Origin: Impatiens glandulifera
Lineage: Eukaryota; Streptophyta; Magnoliopsida; Ericales; Balsaminaceae
DNA length: 64,000 nucleotides
Direction of reading: 5' to 3'
Assembly: GCF_907164915.1 (NCBI RefSeq)
Contig: NC_061862.1
Coordinates: forward strand, 122,725,533 to 122,789,532
This document shows, piece by piece, positions 45,685 to 56,944 of this stretch (position 1 is its first letter; every line of letters begins with the position of its first letter). Position numbers and translations under genes: made by a program. The notes under the pieces were generated by a model, which made no database searches, had not been told where the DNA came from, and saw nothing but the letters and a program-made list of their open reading frames with translations.

Positions 45685-47960
45685 ATGTTGGAATGAACTT
45701 TTCCTTCGAAAAAGAACTTCATGAATTTTATAAATCACATGCCAAATCAACTAGATTCGACATTTGCAAAGTATGGACAAAAAATGGTGAAGATGGTAAG
45801 TAAAAATACTTCATCATTTCTTGTGCCAAAATTGGTATGAAAACATCGAGATACAAAAAATTTTATAACCTAGACCTACAACTAAGACAAAGTGTAAATC
45901 TAAGATTAATGTAGTTATTCGGAATGAAAAAGAATTTGTGATAACAAGTATATTTCTTTAGCATAACCATTCCAAAATAATAGATCCAACAAAGCAATAG
46001 ACTCAAATTCAAAGAGGAGATTGAGATTAAACGATGAAGCTAAAATAAATTATATCAAAAATTTCCAATTTTTTAATTGTTAGTAGTGGAAGCTGAAGGA
46101 TATCACAATCTGTCTTTTGATGATAGAAAATGTAGAAATTTAATTACAAAAGCTCGAGGTTGAGGTTAAGGAGTGAGGATGCTGAAACACTCAATAATTA
46201 TTTATTAAGAATGTAAAGTAAGAACTCTATTTTTTCTACTTGCTTGATTTGGACGATGAATCCCAAATTAGAAACGTATTTTGAGCAGATAGATGGTGCA
46301 TGACTATCTATGAGTATTTCTCCGATGTTATCACTTTTGATACAACATGTATTTGACTAATCGCTATGACATGCCCTTTGCTCCATTTGTTAGGGTCAAT
46401 CATCATAGTCAATCCATTTTACTTGAATGTGGCTTATTATAAAGTGGAGATTCAAAGTTTTTCACTTGGTTGTTCACAACTTGGTTCACATGTATGTTTG
46501 GCCGAGCTCCAAATGATATAATTACAGACCAATGTCAATTCATGACAATTTCAATTAAGAAGGTATTTCCTAAAGCTCATCATTGTTTTTGTTTGTGTCA
46601 TATCATGAAGAAACTTCCTACAAAATTTGGAAGTCATGATGAATACAAACTAATAAAGAAAAGGCTGAAAACATTGTATATAACTCCATTAATATTCAAT
46701 AATGTACCCACGATTGAATTAGACCGATAGAAGATTTTCAGTTGTGAGATAATGACTGGTTGAATTCTTTATTTTTAAAAATATCTAAATGGATACATGT
46801 TTATATGAAATGATACTTTTGGGAAAGGATGTTCACATCTCAACAGAGTGAAAGTATGAATGCTTTTTTTTGATAACTTTGTGTACTCCAAAACATTCCT
46901 CAAATAATTTGTGGTGCAATATGATAAGACTTTGTTGAAGAATATTGAGAAAGAAAAGAAATTAGATTTTCATTCGTGCAATTATCTCATACCAATTGTT
47001 AGTGGTTATATTTTTGAAAGGAAATTTCAAACCTTCTACACTCAAGTCATATTTAAGTTGTTCCAACAAAAAGTTAGAAAAGTGATGTTCTATGATATCT
47101 CCGTATTGAAAGAGGAAAGTATAACTTTAATAATTGAAGTTGTGGAGAATATTTTTGGAGTTAATGGAGAACATTAAGAGACATTTCTTACAATGTGCAC
47201 TATACCGAACTGGACTACAATGTTAAATTCAATATTGAATGTTTAAGTTCAGAGGTATTTTGTGTAAACATATCATTACTGTGTTGACAAGAATGAATTT
47301 AATGAGTACCAATGTATTTTATCATGGACCGGTGGTGTAAAAATATTAAGCGTGGGTATTAAACTATCACCAGTATTAATAATTCAGACATGTCTGTGAA
47401 AAAAAAAACGTTACAATAATCTAACTCCATTGATACAAGAGGTTCAACACCTTGAAGAAAAATCTGAAGACAATTGTTCTGTTTTGCTGAATAACTTAAA
47501 AGTCTCGAAGGAATAATTTATGTACATGGAACATATTCACGGAGGCTGACAAAGGCACTTAAGTATATCCATTAACATGAATTTTGATACACTTTAATTT
47601 GAAAGTAAGAGGTCGAGGTCAACCACCAATTAAATAGAAACAATATTTCATCAAGAAAATTGTGAGAAAGTCAACATCGAGATCCCGAAAGAAGGTTTGA
47701 CTGCGTTATTCTGTATCTTAATTATTTATTATGTGATTTATGTTATGTTTAATTAAACTTTGTAATTTTTATTTTGTTACAGTCTACTACTTCAATGCCT
47801 ACATCAACTCCACAACCCTATAATAAAAGTTTGAGTATGCCTAACAATTCATTCATGTGTCTTCTGTCATCACAACTTTCACAGATAGGGTCGACAACGA
47901 ATGATTATGTGAATGTCTACTACCATATTCACATCATAGAAGGTTATAATATTTATTTGT
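45685..47960 (+). pseudogene. FAR1/FHY3-related transposase-derived gene, decayed
   Basis: Successive fragments in three frames follow the order of FAR1/FHY3 proteins (transcription factors derived from Mutator transposases): zf-FAR1 region GMNFSFEKELHEFYKSHAKS and DICKVWTKNGEDGK (about 45690-45800), transposase core (about 46310-46720: ITDQCQFMTISIKKVFPKAH, CLCHIMKKLPTKFGS), the post-core stretch VQYDKTLLKNIEKEKKLDFH (46911-47177), and SWIM finger FKFRGILCKHIITVLTRMN (about 47245). The last exon-like piece is 47774-47962. Many stops and frameshifts make it non-functional. It could be a host FAR1-like paralogue or a Jittery-type transposon; no terminal repeats were found. Confidence 0.75.
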
Positions 47961-48359
47961 GAACATTGTAAAAACTAGAGAGTTCTTGTAAGGATGTTAT
48001 TTCGGAAGATTGTAATTTAAATTTTTATAAATAACTAGCATGTAAGAATATTAACAAAATATTGTTTATATATAATTAGTTTAAATTATATTAATTTAAA
48101 ATTAGTTTTAATTTGTAAAATTAAGTTAATATAAAATTTAATGTTAATATATTTTTAATTCATTATATTTGAATTTCAAAATAATTAATTTATGAGTTTG
48201 AAAATACTTAAAAGAAATGTAGATTTCTTCTTAGTAAGAATCAAGTCAATTAGACCATTTATCTTGTTAGTTACTATAAATTAATTTAGAGATTTTACTT
48301 AAAGTTGTGTCATATATTTTACTCTTATCTAAAGTAATGTTAGACGTGTTTTACACTAT

Positions 48360-50340
48360 TACCGACCTCTTATCCATTACTGCGACATTTTTTACCACCA
48401 CTTTGACAAACCAACCACCAATCACACATCTCATATCGTGACCTCACATACTTTCACACATGTATTATCACTCATCAACTCAACTAACATTCTCAATCGA
48501 TCTCTCATATTATGACCACACATTTTCACATGCCTCTTATCACACTCGACAAACCAACCACCAATCTCAATCGACCTCTAATATGTGAGCTCACACATTT
48601 TCACATTTTGGTCAATCAAAATTTCATTCATATTATTTTTAACCACCGATATCTATTTTATTATCGGTCTCTTATCCCCGCAAATCCCACCTCTCATCTC
48701 ATTATTTTTATCCTTACCGCGACCTTTTATCTTGTGACTCACTTTTTCATATTCCTCTTTATCCACTCAAAAAGGCACCCACAAATCCCAAACAACTTTA
48801 ATCTTGTGACCTCACACACTTTTACAAGTCGATTAATCAACATATCATTCATATATTTTAACCACTAATATCTCATTTTTTACCATAATCTTTTATATTA
48901 CCGCGACCTCTTTTTTTACCCTCACTTCGGTAAATCAACCACCAAATCAAAATCAACATCTCATCTCGTGACATCACACACTTTCACACACCTCTTATCC
49001 TCATCAAACTGACATCAATCTTTCAATCGACCTCTCATCTTGTGTCTCACACTTTTTATATGTCTTTTTTTTCCTCGATAAATAACTCATCAATCACAAT
49101 AGACCTCTATAATCTCGTGACCTCACGCACTTTTACATTTTGGTCAATTAACATCTCATTCATATATTTTTAACCACTAACATTTCATTTTTTACTAACT
49201 TCTTAAATTATTCTCCACTTTCGGAAAACCAACCACCAAATCTCAATCGACATCTCATCTCATACCTTACAAACACTTTCACATGCCTTTTATCATTCGT
49301 AAAACTAAACATTAATCTCCCCAATTGATCTCTCATCTTATGACTCACACTTTTTTATATGCCTCGTTATCCCCTTGGCAAACTACTCACCAATCCTAAT
49401 TTTGACCTCTAATATCATGACCACACACATTTATATTCCTATCAATCAGCATCTCATTTATATATTTTTAACCATTGATATCTTCTTTTATTATCGGCTT
49501 CTTATCCCGACAAATCAACAACAAATCCCCACCTCGCACCTCATCATATTTACTCTTATCACGACATCTTTTACTTCCACTTCAACAAATCAACAACCAA
49601 TCCCCCAATCGACCACTTCGGTCAATCAACATCTCATTCATATATTTTTAACTACTAATATCTAATTTGTTAAGAAGTCCTCTTAAATTTACCCTCACTT
49701 CAGCAAACCAACCACCAAATCCCAATCGAAATTTCCTCTCCGTGATATCACACACTTTCACACACCTCTTATCCCCTCGGTAAACCACCCACCAATCTTA
49801 TCCGACCTCTTGTGACTCACTTTTCATATGTCTCTTAATTCTATCGGAAAACCATCCACCAAATCTTAATCGACCTCTTGTGACTAAAACTTTTTCATAT
49901 TCCATTTTATCCCCTCGACAAACCACCTAGCAATCTTAGTCGACCTCTTTCACTCCCATTTCAACAAATCAACAACCAATTCCAATCGATCACACACCTC
50001 TTATCTCTCATCAAACCAACTACTAATTTCTTTATTGACCATCATCTTGTGACTCACACTTTTTCATATACCTTTTTATCCCCTCATATGTCTCTTTACT
50101 CCCTCGGTAAACAACCCACCAAACTTAGACAACCTTTTGTACTCTCACTTCAACAACCAATACCAACTAATCACACACCTCTTATATCTCATCAAACCAA
50201 GCACTAACCCCCAATCAACCATCATCTTATGACTCACTTTTTCATATACCTCTTTATCCCCTCAGTTGACAAATCACCCACCACCCGACTTCCATTTCGT
50301 GACCTCATACTTACAAATGCTCGTCAAACTAACCAATAAA
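48360..50340. repeat. Degenerate minisatellite array, orientation 1
   Basis: A motif of roughly 70-90 bp recurs some twenty times with heavy drift: ACAAACCAACCACCAATC, CAATCGACCTCTCATCT, GTGACCTCACACACTTTCAC, CACCTCTTATCCCCTCG. Open frames here (48512-48868, 49375-49665) are repeat artefacts. The reverse complement of the same motif fills 56945-58830. Confidence 0.85.
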
Positions 50341-50454
50341 TCCGACCTCAAACTTTACATGCCTCTTATCCCTTGTTTAAAATTTTTTCCATCATATATT
50401 ATATTAAAAAATTGCATTCTTTAACATCGATCTCTCAAATACTTTGAATATTCA

Positions 50455-50535
50455 CTTTTAAATTTGCCGTTTTGGGATACGAACTTTAGTCTTAATCATA
50501 AAATGTGAACACCTTAACTACTATACCACTTGAAA
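50455..50535 (-). repeat. tRNA-derived SINE-like module
   Basis: Minus strand: CAAGTGGTATAGTAGTTAAG (A-box region), then AAAGTTCGTATCCC (B-box-like) about 35 bp on. Resembles the head of plant tRNA-derived SINEs. Confidence 0.45.
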
Positions 50536-50654
50536 TTTTTGAAATATTTTTATAATTTTTTGTATGTATATATATATTTTGTATTTAATATTTATTACAT
50601 ATTAGTTAATTAATCGACATCTTATGGCTCACACATTTTCATGTCTTTTTATCA

Positions 50655-50825
50655 AATTCAAAACATACATATATCATTTTTAATTTTATTTTTAACCGTT
50701 TTAAGTTTATGAGCGGGTCAACTCACGATCCGACCCAAATATCCATTTACTCCCACATATATATCTAAATTAACTACAACTCTTGACCCAACAAACCAAG
50801 AAAATTCAAATTAAGAATTATATAT
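50655..50825 (+). repeat. SINE-like family S, body-only copy
   Basis: Shares TTTTTAATTTTATTTTTAA, a GTTTTAAGTTTATGAGCG block and GGTCAACTCACGATCCGACC with the copy at 5575. The tRNA-like head is absent. Confidence 0.55.
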
Positions 50826-50869
50826 ATACTAGTTACTTAAAAAGTTAAACTTATATATTTAGGAATGCC

Positions 50870-51060
50870 ACACTTTCATCATTAAATTTAAAATATAAAG
50901 TTGTATTAGCTTAGTTGATTAAAGGGTTGCACTTGTTTGGTTAGGTTACAAGTTTGAAACATAAATATACCATTTTTAATTTTATTTTTAACCGTTTCAA
51001 ATTTATGGGTAGGTCAAACCACAATCTGACCAAAATATACATTTACTATCTCTTCACACA
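50870..51060 (+). repeat. SINE-like family S, copy with tRNA-like head
   Basis: A box TTAGCTTAGTTGATTAAAGG, B-box region GGTTACAAGTTTGAAAC, then the shared body. It is truncated before the end of the body seen at 5575. Confidence 0.55.
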
Positions 51061-51484
51061 CACATATAATATATATATATATATACATATAGGATTATTA
51101 AACTTTACTAAAATTTTCATTTTTATAAATAATAACTATAAACACGATTATTAAACTAAAATTTTGATTTTATAAATAATAACATAGAATTTAGTTTGTA
51201 GTAATTTATTATCATAGAAATTTTGAACTAGTTGCGAAGAGATTATTTATTAATATTAATGCAATACGTATTGCTAATATGTTACGAATATTTCAAACGA
51301 TATTTTCAAAACTATTAAATATAATTGCAATTTGATAATACTTTATCTTATAATTATAGAACTAGTTGAAAATAAATTATTTATTAATGTTAAAGCTATA
51401 TAAATTACAAATTTCATTATCAAAATTAGTACAGTTATTTCATAATTTATTTAGCAATAATTACAGCCTTATCTATATATAATA

Positions 51485-51745
51485 ATGATTAATTTTAAAG
51501 TGTTCAAATTGTCGGGTCGAGAATGTTGTTAATTTGAATATATATTTGAGAGTAAATGGATACTTGAGTTGGATTATGGGTTGACCCACCCATAAACTTA
51601 TAATGGTTAAAAATAAAATTAAAAATGATATATATATGTTCAAACTTGCAATCTAACAAAACAAGTACAACCATTTAACCAACTAGGCTAATAAGACTTT
51701 ATATTTTAAATTCAACACCAAATTTGATGAACATGAAACATTCTT
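51485..51745 (-). repeat. SINE-like family S, full copy in reverse orientation
   Basis: On the plus strand the order is inverted: GGGTCGAGAATGTTGTTAAT, GGATTATGGGTTGACCCACC, then the head as CCAACTAGGCTAATAAGAC. Every segment of the 5575 copy is represented. Confidence 0.6.
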
Positions 51746-51794
51746 AACAGTATAAGTGCAATTTTTTTAACTAACTAATATATATATATAATAA

Positions 51795-51965
51795 TAATAA
51801 TCCTTAATTTCAATGTGTCTGGATTACCGGGTCGAGAAGTGTGAATAATTGAGATATATATGTAAGAGTAAATTGATACTTGAATCAGATTATGGGCTGA
51901 CCCACCAAAAAATTTAAACGGTATGTTTCGTACTTGCAACCTAACAAAAACAATTAAAATCCTTT
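51795..51965 (-). repeat. SINE-like family S, partial reverse copy
   Basis: CCGGGTCGAGAAGTGTGAAT and GATTATGGGCTGACCCACC match the body; the head is mostly lost. An AT microsatellite follows (51983-52010). Confidence 0.55.
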
Positions 51966-51979
51966 AATTCATCCCTTCA

Positions 51980-52015
<36 letters not shown>

Positions 52016-52364
52016 TATATAAATATATTTTATGAAAGAAATGGACACATTTTATTATTTTTTATTTTAGTAATAAATCTAAATAAATAAAATTAATAGT
52101 TCAAAATTTATTTAAATCAATAATAAAAAATCAACATTAATAGTATAATAATAATTCATTCATATATATATATAATAATAATAAAATTTAGTGAAAAAAT
52201 TAATAAATTTTAAAAATAAATATTTAATTTAAATATATTAAAATAATGAGTATTTATTAAAATTTTTGAAATACAAATATTATATATATATATATAAATA
52301 TTTTTAATTGTTAGTCATATAAATTATATATGTATACACAAAATTATAAATATAAATCAATAAT

Positions 52365-52440
52365 CTTAAGTAGTCTAATGGTTGAAGTGTTATATATCAT
52401 GGATACTATGGTTCAAATCCCGTTAGGCACATGTTTTAAA
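52365..52440 (+). repeat. tRNA-like A/B-box module
   Basis: TAGTCTAATGGTTGAAGTG followed after about 30 bp by ATGGTTCAAATCCCGTTAGG. It resembles a SINE head more than a tRNA, as no acceptor stem pairs. Confidence 0.4.
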
Positions 52441-52585
52441 CAATTAAAAACATTGATGGTTTATTTGGGTCAAATTATTTTGAATAAGTGTCAAAGTATT
52501 TTGACTACTGGAATTTTGATGATGAGTGTGTATAAAACTTAATTTATGTTGTCTAATCGTTTTTGGTGTAAGTGTATCGAAAACA

Positions 52586-52923
52586 TGTTACATTAGACTA
52601 AGTCTAAATGAGGTTCATTAGACTGATTGACTTCGGTTAGACGTGCAGTATAATAGATATGTAGTTAGACATGTAGTCTAACAGATACGTAGTTAGACGT
52701 GCAATCTAACAGATACGTAGTTAGACGTTGTGCTTCTCATTCTTTGATTCTTAACATCAAACCTAAGCAAACGTTTCCGCACTTGAATCATTTAAGAGTT
52801 TGCAAGAGTTTGTGTAGAATAGAAAGTGATTTAAATTCTTAACATGATTTTTATCAAACCGTTTTCCCGAAGCCGTCATCAATAGCCAAACCTCAGTCTC
52901 TATCGATTACGCTGATCCTATCA
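52586..52923 (+). repeat. 5' LTR of the pol-less copia derivative
   Basis: The left border is approximate, chosen at TGTTACATTAGAC. It contains about four tandem units of GTTAGACGTGCAGTCTAACA followed by GATACGTA. The right end abuts the primer site. Confidence 0.7.
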
Positions 52924-52925
52924 AT

Positions 52926-52937
52926 TGGTATCAGAGC
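52926..52937 (+). promoter_or_regulatory. Primer-binding site of the pol-less derivative
   Basis: TGGTATCAGAGC, identical to the site in the young copia element at 27020. Confidence 0.9.
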
Positions 52938-52967
52938 TCTGTTTCTATTCTCAAGCTTTCACTAAGA

Positions 52968-54730
52968 ATGTCGACCATAACCAAAGATGCCAGTGCTACC
53001 GCAATCCCCACTTTCTCCATAGAAAACTATATCGCGTGGAAGAAGAGAGTTCGTTCTCATCTCTCTTCTCTCCATGACGACATGTGGAGTGTTATCACCG
53101 ATGGTCATATCAATATCGATAAGGAGAAATCTGAATGGACCAGTGAAGATAAGAGGAAGAACAACCTCAACAACTTGGCGTTAGATGTTCTGTACAGATC
53201 TCTTGATGACAGCATGTTCAACTACTCATCGAGTGTGATACTACTAAGGAGATCTGGGACAGACTCACTCAACTGTGTGAGGGCAATGAGAAAACCAAGG
53301 AGAACAAGATCATGGTTGCCACTCAACAGTTTGATTGTTTCAAAATGCGTCCTAGAGAAACGATGAACGAGTTCGACACAAGGTTCAGCCAAATTGTCTC
53401 CACTCTATCTATTCTTGGCAAGACCTATAGCAACAGGGAGCTTGCTATCAAGGTCATGCGTGTCCTTCCAAGGGAATGGGACATAAAGATGATGACTATG
53501 AGGGAATCCAAAGACCTCAACAAGATATCGCTCTTCGAATTATTCGTTGATCTCAAGGCCTACGAGTTCGAGTTGAACTCTAGGATTGAAGAAGATCAAT
53601 CCACATCCATTATCATTGCCAAAGAGTTGGTGACTTCTGAAGAGCCTCTTGCCGTTCCTGACGTGCAGACATCATCTCAGCAACTTAGCAGCGATGTTAT
53701 GTCTCTCTTCGTGAAGAAGTTTGACGACCTCATGAAGAAGAGCAACTCTAACTCAAGCTCTTCAAATTCTAATGATAATAAGAAATCCAAAGATAATGTT
53801 AAGTGTTTAACTGTGGTATTTTAGATCATTACCAATCGGAATGTCGGAAGCCGAAGCGTGAAGAGAAGAAAAATGACATGAAAAGGAGCTGAAGGCTCTT
53901 ATGGTAGGTGACGTGAAGAACAAACGAAACCACAGTGACTCGTACTTCTCATCCAGCGATAGTGATGAAGACGAGGTGACTTGCTTCATGGAAAGAGAAT
54001 AAGAAGAAACTTAGAAAGCTGAGGTATTTGATTTCTCTTCTGAATTTTTTTTAAGGGAACAACTGATATCTGCACTATATGACATGGTCATAGAGTACAG
54101 AAAGCTAGAAGAATCCCTAAATGAAACAAAATCTTTACCCAAAGAGCCACAACCATTTTTATCTCAAACTTCTGAATCAAATGTTTTTGAAAATAAAGTT
54201 GCAAAGATCTCATCTGAGAATGAGATGCTCAAGGAACATATTCAAACTCTTTCTGCTGAAAACAAAAGGCTAAACTATGTTGTTAGTGCTTGGACAAGGT
54301 TTGGAGAAGCTGTCAAATATCAGATTAGTCTGTTAAAACCTGCTGGATCTAGATCTGGTTTAGGATTTGATGGCAATGACCCAAAACGATCCTACAAAAA
54401 GTCAAACTCAGAAACCAACAAGCTTAGGCCAATGAGATTTGTTAAAGGGAGTTTAACTGATATTGAATCTGATCATATTCACGAAGAAGTAGCTTTGAAG
54501 AATGAAATAACTTATGTTCCGCTGACTGTTAGCTGACTGAAAAATAAGTTAGAAGCAGCCAACAAGTCTGACAATCTAAAACCTGACTCAAAGTCAAGGA
54601 GTTTTAAAAGAAAATCATCTTCAAAAACTAAGAGATTAGTGGCTAGCAGGAAGGCGTCTGTTAAGTCAAAATCATACGCATTAATCACAACACAAAATGG
54701 GAAATCCATCAGAATATCTCAAATATGAAT
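52968..54730 (+). pseudogene. Gag of the pol-less copia derivative, frameshifted
   Basis: Frame 1 (52968-53240) gives MSTITKDASATAIPTFSI, ENYIAWKKRVRSHL and the EWTSEDKRKNNLNNLA block. It shifts to the frame at 53312-53824 (MNEFDTRFSQIVSTLSILGK, LFELFVDLKAYEFELNSR). The zinc knuckle near 53800 reads C-x2-C-x4-H-x4-C (CFNCGILDHYQSEC) only if one lost T is allowed for. A third fragment at 54084-54536 is the acidic/coiled C-terminal part (MVIEYRKLEESLNE), followed by a Lys/Ser-rich stretch to about 54730. All parts align in order with the 614-aa Gag at 27057. Confidence 0.85.
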
Positions 54731-55019
54731 TACTAAGGGACTAATTGATCGAGGACCCAATTGAATGTGGGTACCAAAGTTTGTAAATAGTTTCTTGTGT
54801 AGGTGATGCAGGAGAGCTGTAGGAAGGAAGCATAGAGAACACTCTTCTAAGTATACATTTTAGAAGGTCAACAATGGCCTTTGCCATTCCAAAGGACTAA
54901 GTGTTTTATGTTTTAAAAATATTTTTGGTCCTAAGGAACTCAAAACATTTGTTTATTCGTTTTGTACATGCACAAAATGAGAGGGAAAACTTATTTTGGA
55001 AATAAAGATTCACTCAGAC

Positions 55020-55400
55020 AAAAGGCCTTCATCGGTCTATTAGACGAGGTCGTCTAAAAGAAAAAGCATGTACTTAGACGTATTTTTTCTCACACTTTAT
55101 GTATCTAAGTCTATGTGTCTTGGTTAATAACCTGCGCGGTTAGACGTACACGTCTAATAGACGTTAGACGTTTTTTCGTCAGGAGCAAGTGGATGCTCAC
55201 GTCTAACCAAACACACGTCTAATACGTGATGTTCATGCGTAATTAGACGTACACGTCTAATAGACGTTAAACGTTTATAAGACACATGATTAGACGCTTG
55301 CGTCTAATAGACCCATGCGTCTAATAGACGTTTAGATTTCATAGATTGGTGAAGTAAGAAACACGTCTAACTACGTGCATATTAGACTGATCAAGGACAA
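55020..55400. repeat. Array of TAGACGT / ACGTCTA inverted motifs
   Basis: About twenty occurrences of AGACG or CGTCT in both orientations, several paired as TTAGACGTACACGTCTAA or GCGTCTAATAGACG. It lies between the deletion scar and the TATA box of the accessory gene. The LTRs of the same element carry the same core (GTTAGACGTGCAGTCTAAC). Confidence 0.85.
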
Positions 55401-55611
55401 CTGTCCCACGTGAGGTCATATCTAATTTTCCCGCTAAAATAGAAACATAGTCATCTCCAAATAACCTGAAGACACGTGCCTTTCAAGTTAAGAGAAAAAG
55501 ACTAATATACCCTCAAAATAATGATGACTAATTGGAAAGGACGTCTAATATTAATTGATGGGCTATACTCCTAGGAAATATGACGGTTATACTATGCAAC
55601 TCTTGAGAGTT

Positions 55612-55619
55612 TATAAAAG
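55612..55619 (+). promoter_or_regulatory. TATA box of the accessory gene in the pol-less derivative
   Basis: TATAAAAG, about 121 bp before the ATG at 55740, with a CT-rich leader (TTTTTCTCTCTCAATTTTTC). Same geometry as gene C in the young element. Confidence 0.6.
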
Positions 55620-55739
55620 GACATTCTACATGAGATTGAAAGCTTTTTCTCTCTCAATTTTTCTAAGAACCCTAGATTTCTTCGATTTTCTCTTTAAGAA
55701 ACCCTTGTATATCTTGTGTCTATTCGCATTCTGTCAAAA

Positions 55740-56444
55740 ATGGGAAACAAGAGAATCGCACTTGGTCATTGTACTCTGCAGGTTGATTTTCCCTCCCTCT
55801 TCATGTTCGATCAACAAGATGTGGTCGAATTGTTCAGAACCCTTGAATATTCCGGTCTCGGAAAGTACCTTGGCGGGCCGTTCATATTCCATAAAAAAGA
55901 AGTAAGAGAGTTCTTCAAATCGGCAATGATGGCCGACGATTCAATTGTTGCAACCGTGAATGAAACCAAAATCTCCTTCAACGAAGAATTCTATGTGGAG
56001 TTCTTCGAACTTCCGTCGGAGGGGCACACATTCAACTTGCATTTTCCATCGGAAGTCACGGTAGTGATGAAGACGGTTTTCTCTGCCGATGGCTCGGAGA
56101 TTCGACTTAACGGGAGTAAGAAGGCTCTCAAACCTCAATTTATTTTGCTAAATGATGTGGTGGCAAAAGCGCTTCAAGGGAAGGCAAGGTCTTTCCATTT
56201 ATACAGTCAAGACCGTTTTGACTACATGTCGGCTATTTCAAAAGGGATTCAGGTCAACTGGGTCTCAACTCTGTACCAGAATCTTTGCTTTGCGATCAAT
56301 CAGGAGAACAAGGAAAGTGTAAACTTTGCTGCTCAACTAAGTTGTTTGTTGGAACATTTGGGGGTTCACATGGGGATTCAGATCCGATCAACTCTACTAG
56401 GGTGTTTACTGTCTTCACTGTTGCCAACACCCTCGTCCAAATGA
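55740..56444 (+). pseudogene. Accessory gene (paralogue of A, B and C) in the pol-less derivative, 3' frameshift
   Basis: The ATG at 55740 gives MGNKRIALGHCTLQVDFPSL. The accessory domain is complete: QVDF, SGLGKYLGGP, VREFFKSAMMADDSIVATV, FFELPSEGH, and VNWVSTLYQNLCFAI. After LLEHLGVHMG (about 56375) the sequence jumps to another frame, continuing as DSDPINSTRVFTVF up to 56626 (VLRRRIIE), so a small deletion or insertion is likely. The long acidic and coiled-coil regions of gene C are absent; the gene ends at the 3' LTR. The domain is conserved despite loss of all of pol. Confidence 0.8.
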
Positions 56445-56622
56445 AGAACAACAAAGAATCGTTCTCGGGAGCATCAAGCCAACAGACAAGAGGAAGGTTT
56501 GTTACTCGTTCTAAACATCCAACGGCCTCTGTCCTGTCTACAGGAGCCAAAAGATCTAAACCGTCAATGAATCAGAAGCTAGCTCTACCAGTCTTAGGAG
56601 TTCTTCGAAGAAGGATTATTGA

Positions 56623-56939
56623 ATAGACTGATTGACCATTATATGCATTCAGTTAGACGTGCAGTCTAATAGATATGTAGTTAAACGTGCAGTCTAACAG
56701 ATACGTAGTTAGACGTGCAGTTTAACAGATACGTAGTTAGACGTTGTTCTTCTCATTCTTTGGTTCTTAGCTTTAAACCTAAGCAAACGTTTCCGCACTT
56801 GAATCATTCAAGAGTTTGCAATGGTTTGTGTATAATAAAAAGTGATTTAAATCCTTAACAGGATTTCTATCAAACCGTTTTCCCGAAGCCGTCATCAATA
56901 GCCAGACCCCAATCTCTATCGATTACGCCGATCCTATCA
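56623..56939 (+). repeat. 3' LTR of the pol-less copia derivative
   Basis: Aligns with 52611-52923 from TAGACTGATTGAC onward to ATCCTATCA, with several differences. The first part of the LTR is missing. Confidence 0.75.
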
Positions 56940-56944
56940 TGGTT

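Larger units (their letters stand above)
52586..56939 (+). mobile_element. Pol-less copia derivative (gag plus accessory gene)
   Basis: Related LTR sequences at 52586-52923 and about 56623-56939, ending ATCCTATCA in both. A primer site TGGTATCAGAGC lies at 52926-52937. Order: LTR, gag (52968-54730, frameshifted), deletion of the entire protease-integrase-RT-RNase H region at about 54815-54830, promoter region with AGACGT motifs, accessory gene (55740-56444), LTR. The 3' LTR lacks the first part of the 5' one, and no target duplication could be fixed, so the 5' border is approximate. LTR divergence is visibly higher than in the 25660 element, so it is older. Confidence 0.8.

Noticed and set aside
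48512..49665. Open frames of 96-118 aa
   Set aside because: They lie in the degenerate minisatellite array and have low-complexity His/Thr/Ile composition with no motif.
52365..52440. Possible tRNA gene
   Set aside because: A- and B-box-like sequences are present but no acceptor stem or anticodon arm pairs; the same holds for the modules at 3655, 25013 and 50455.
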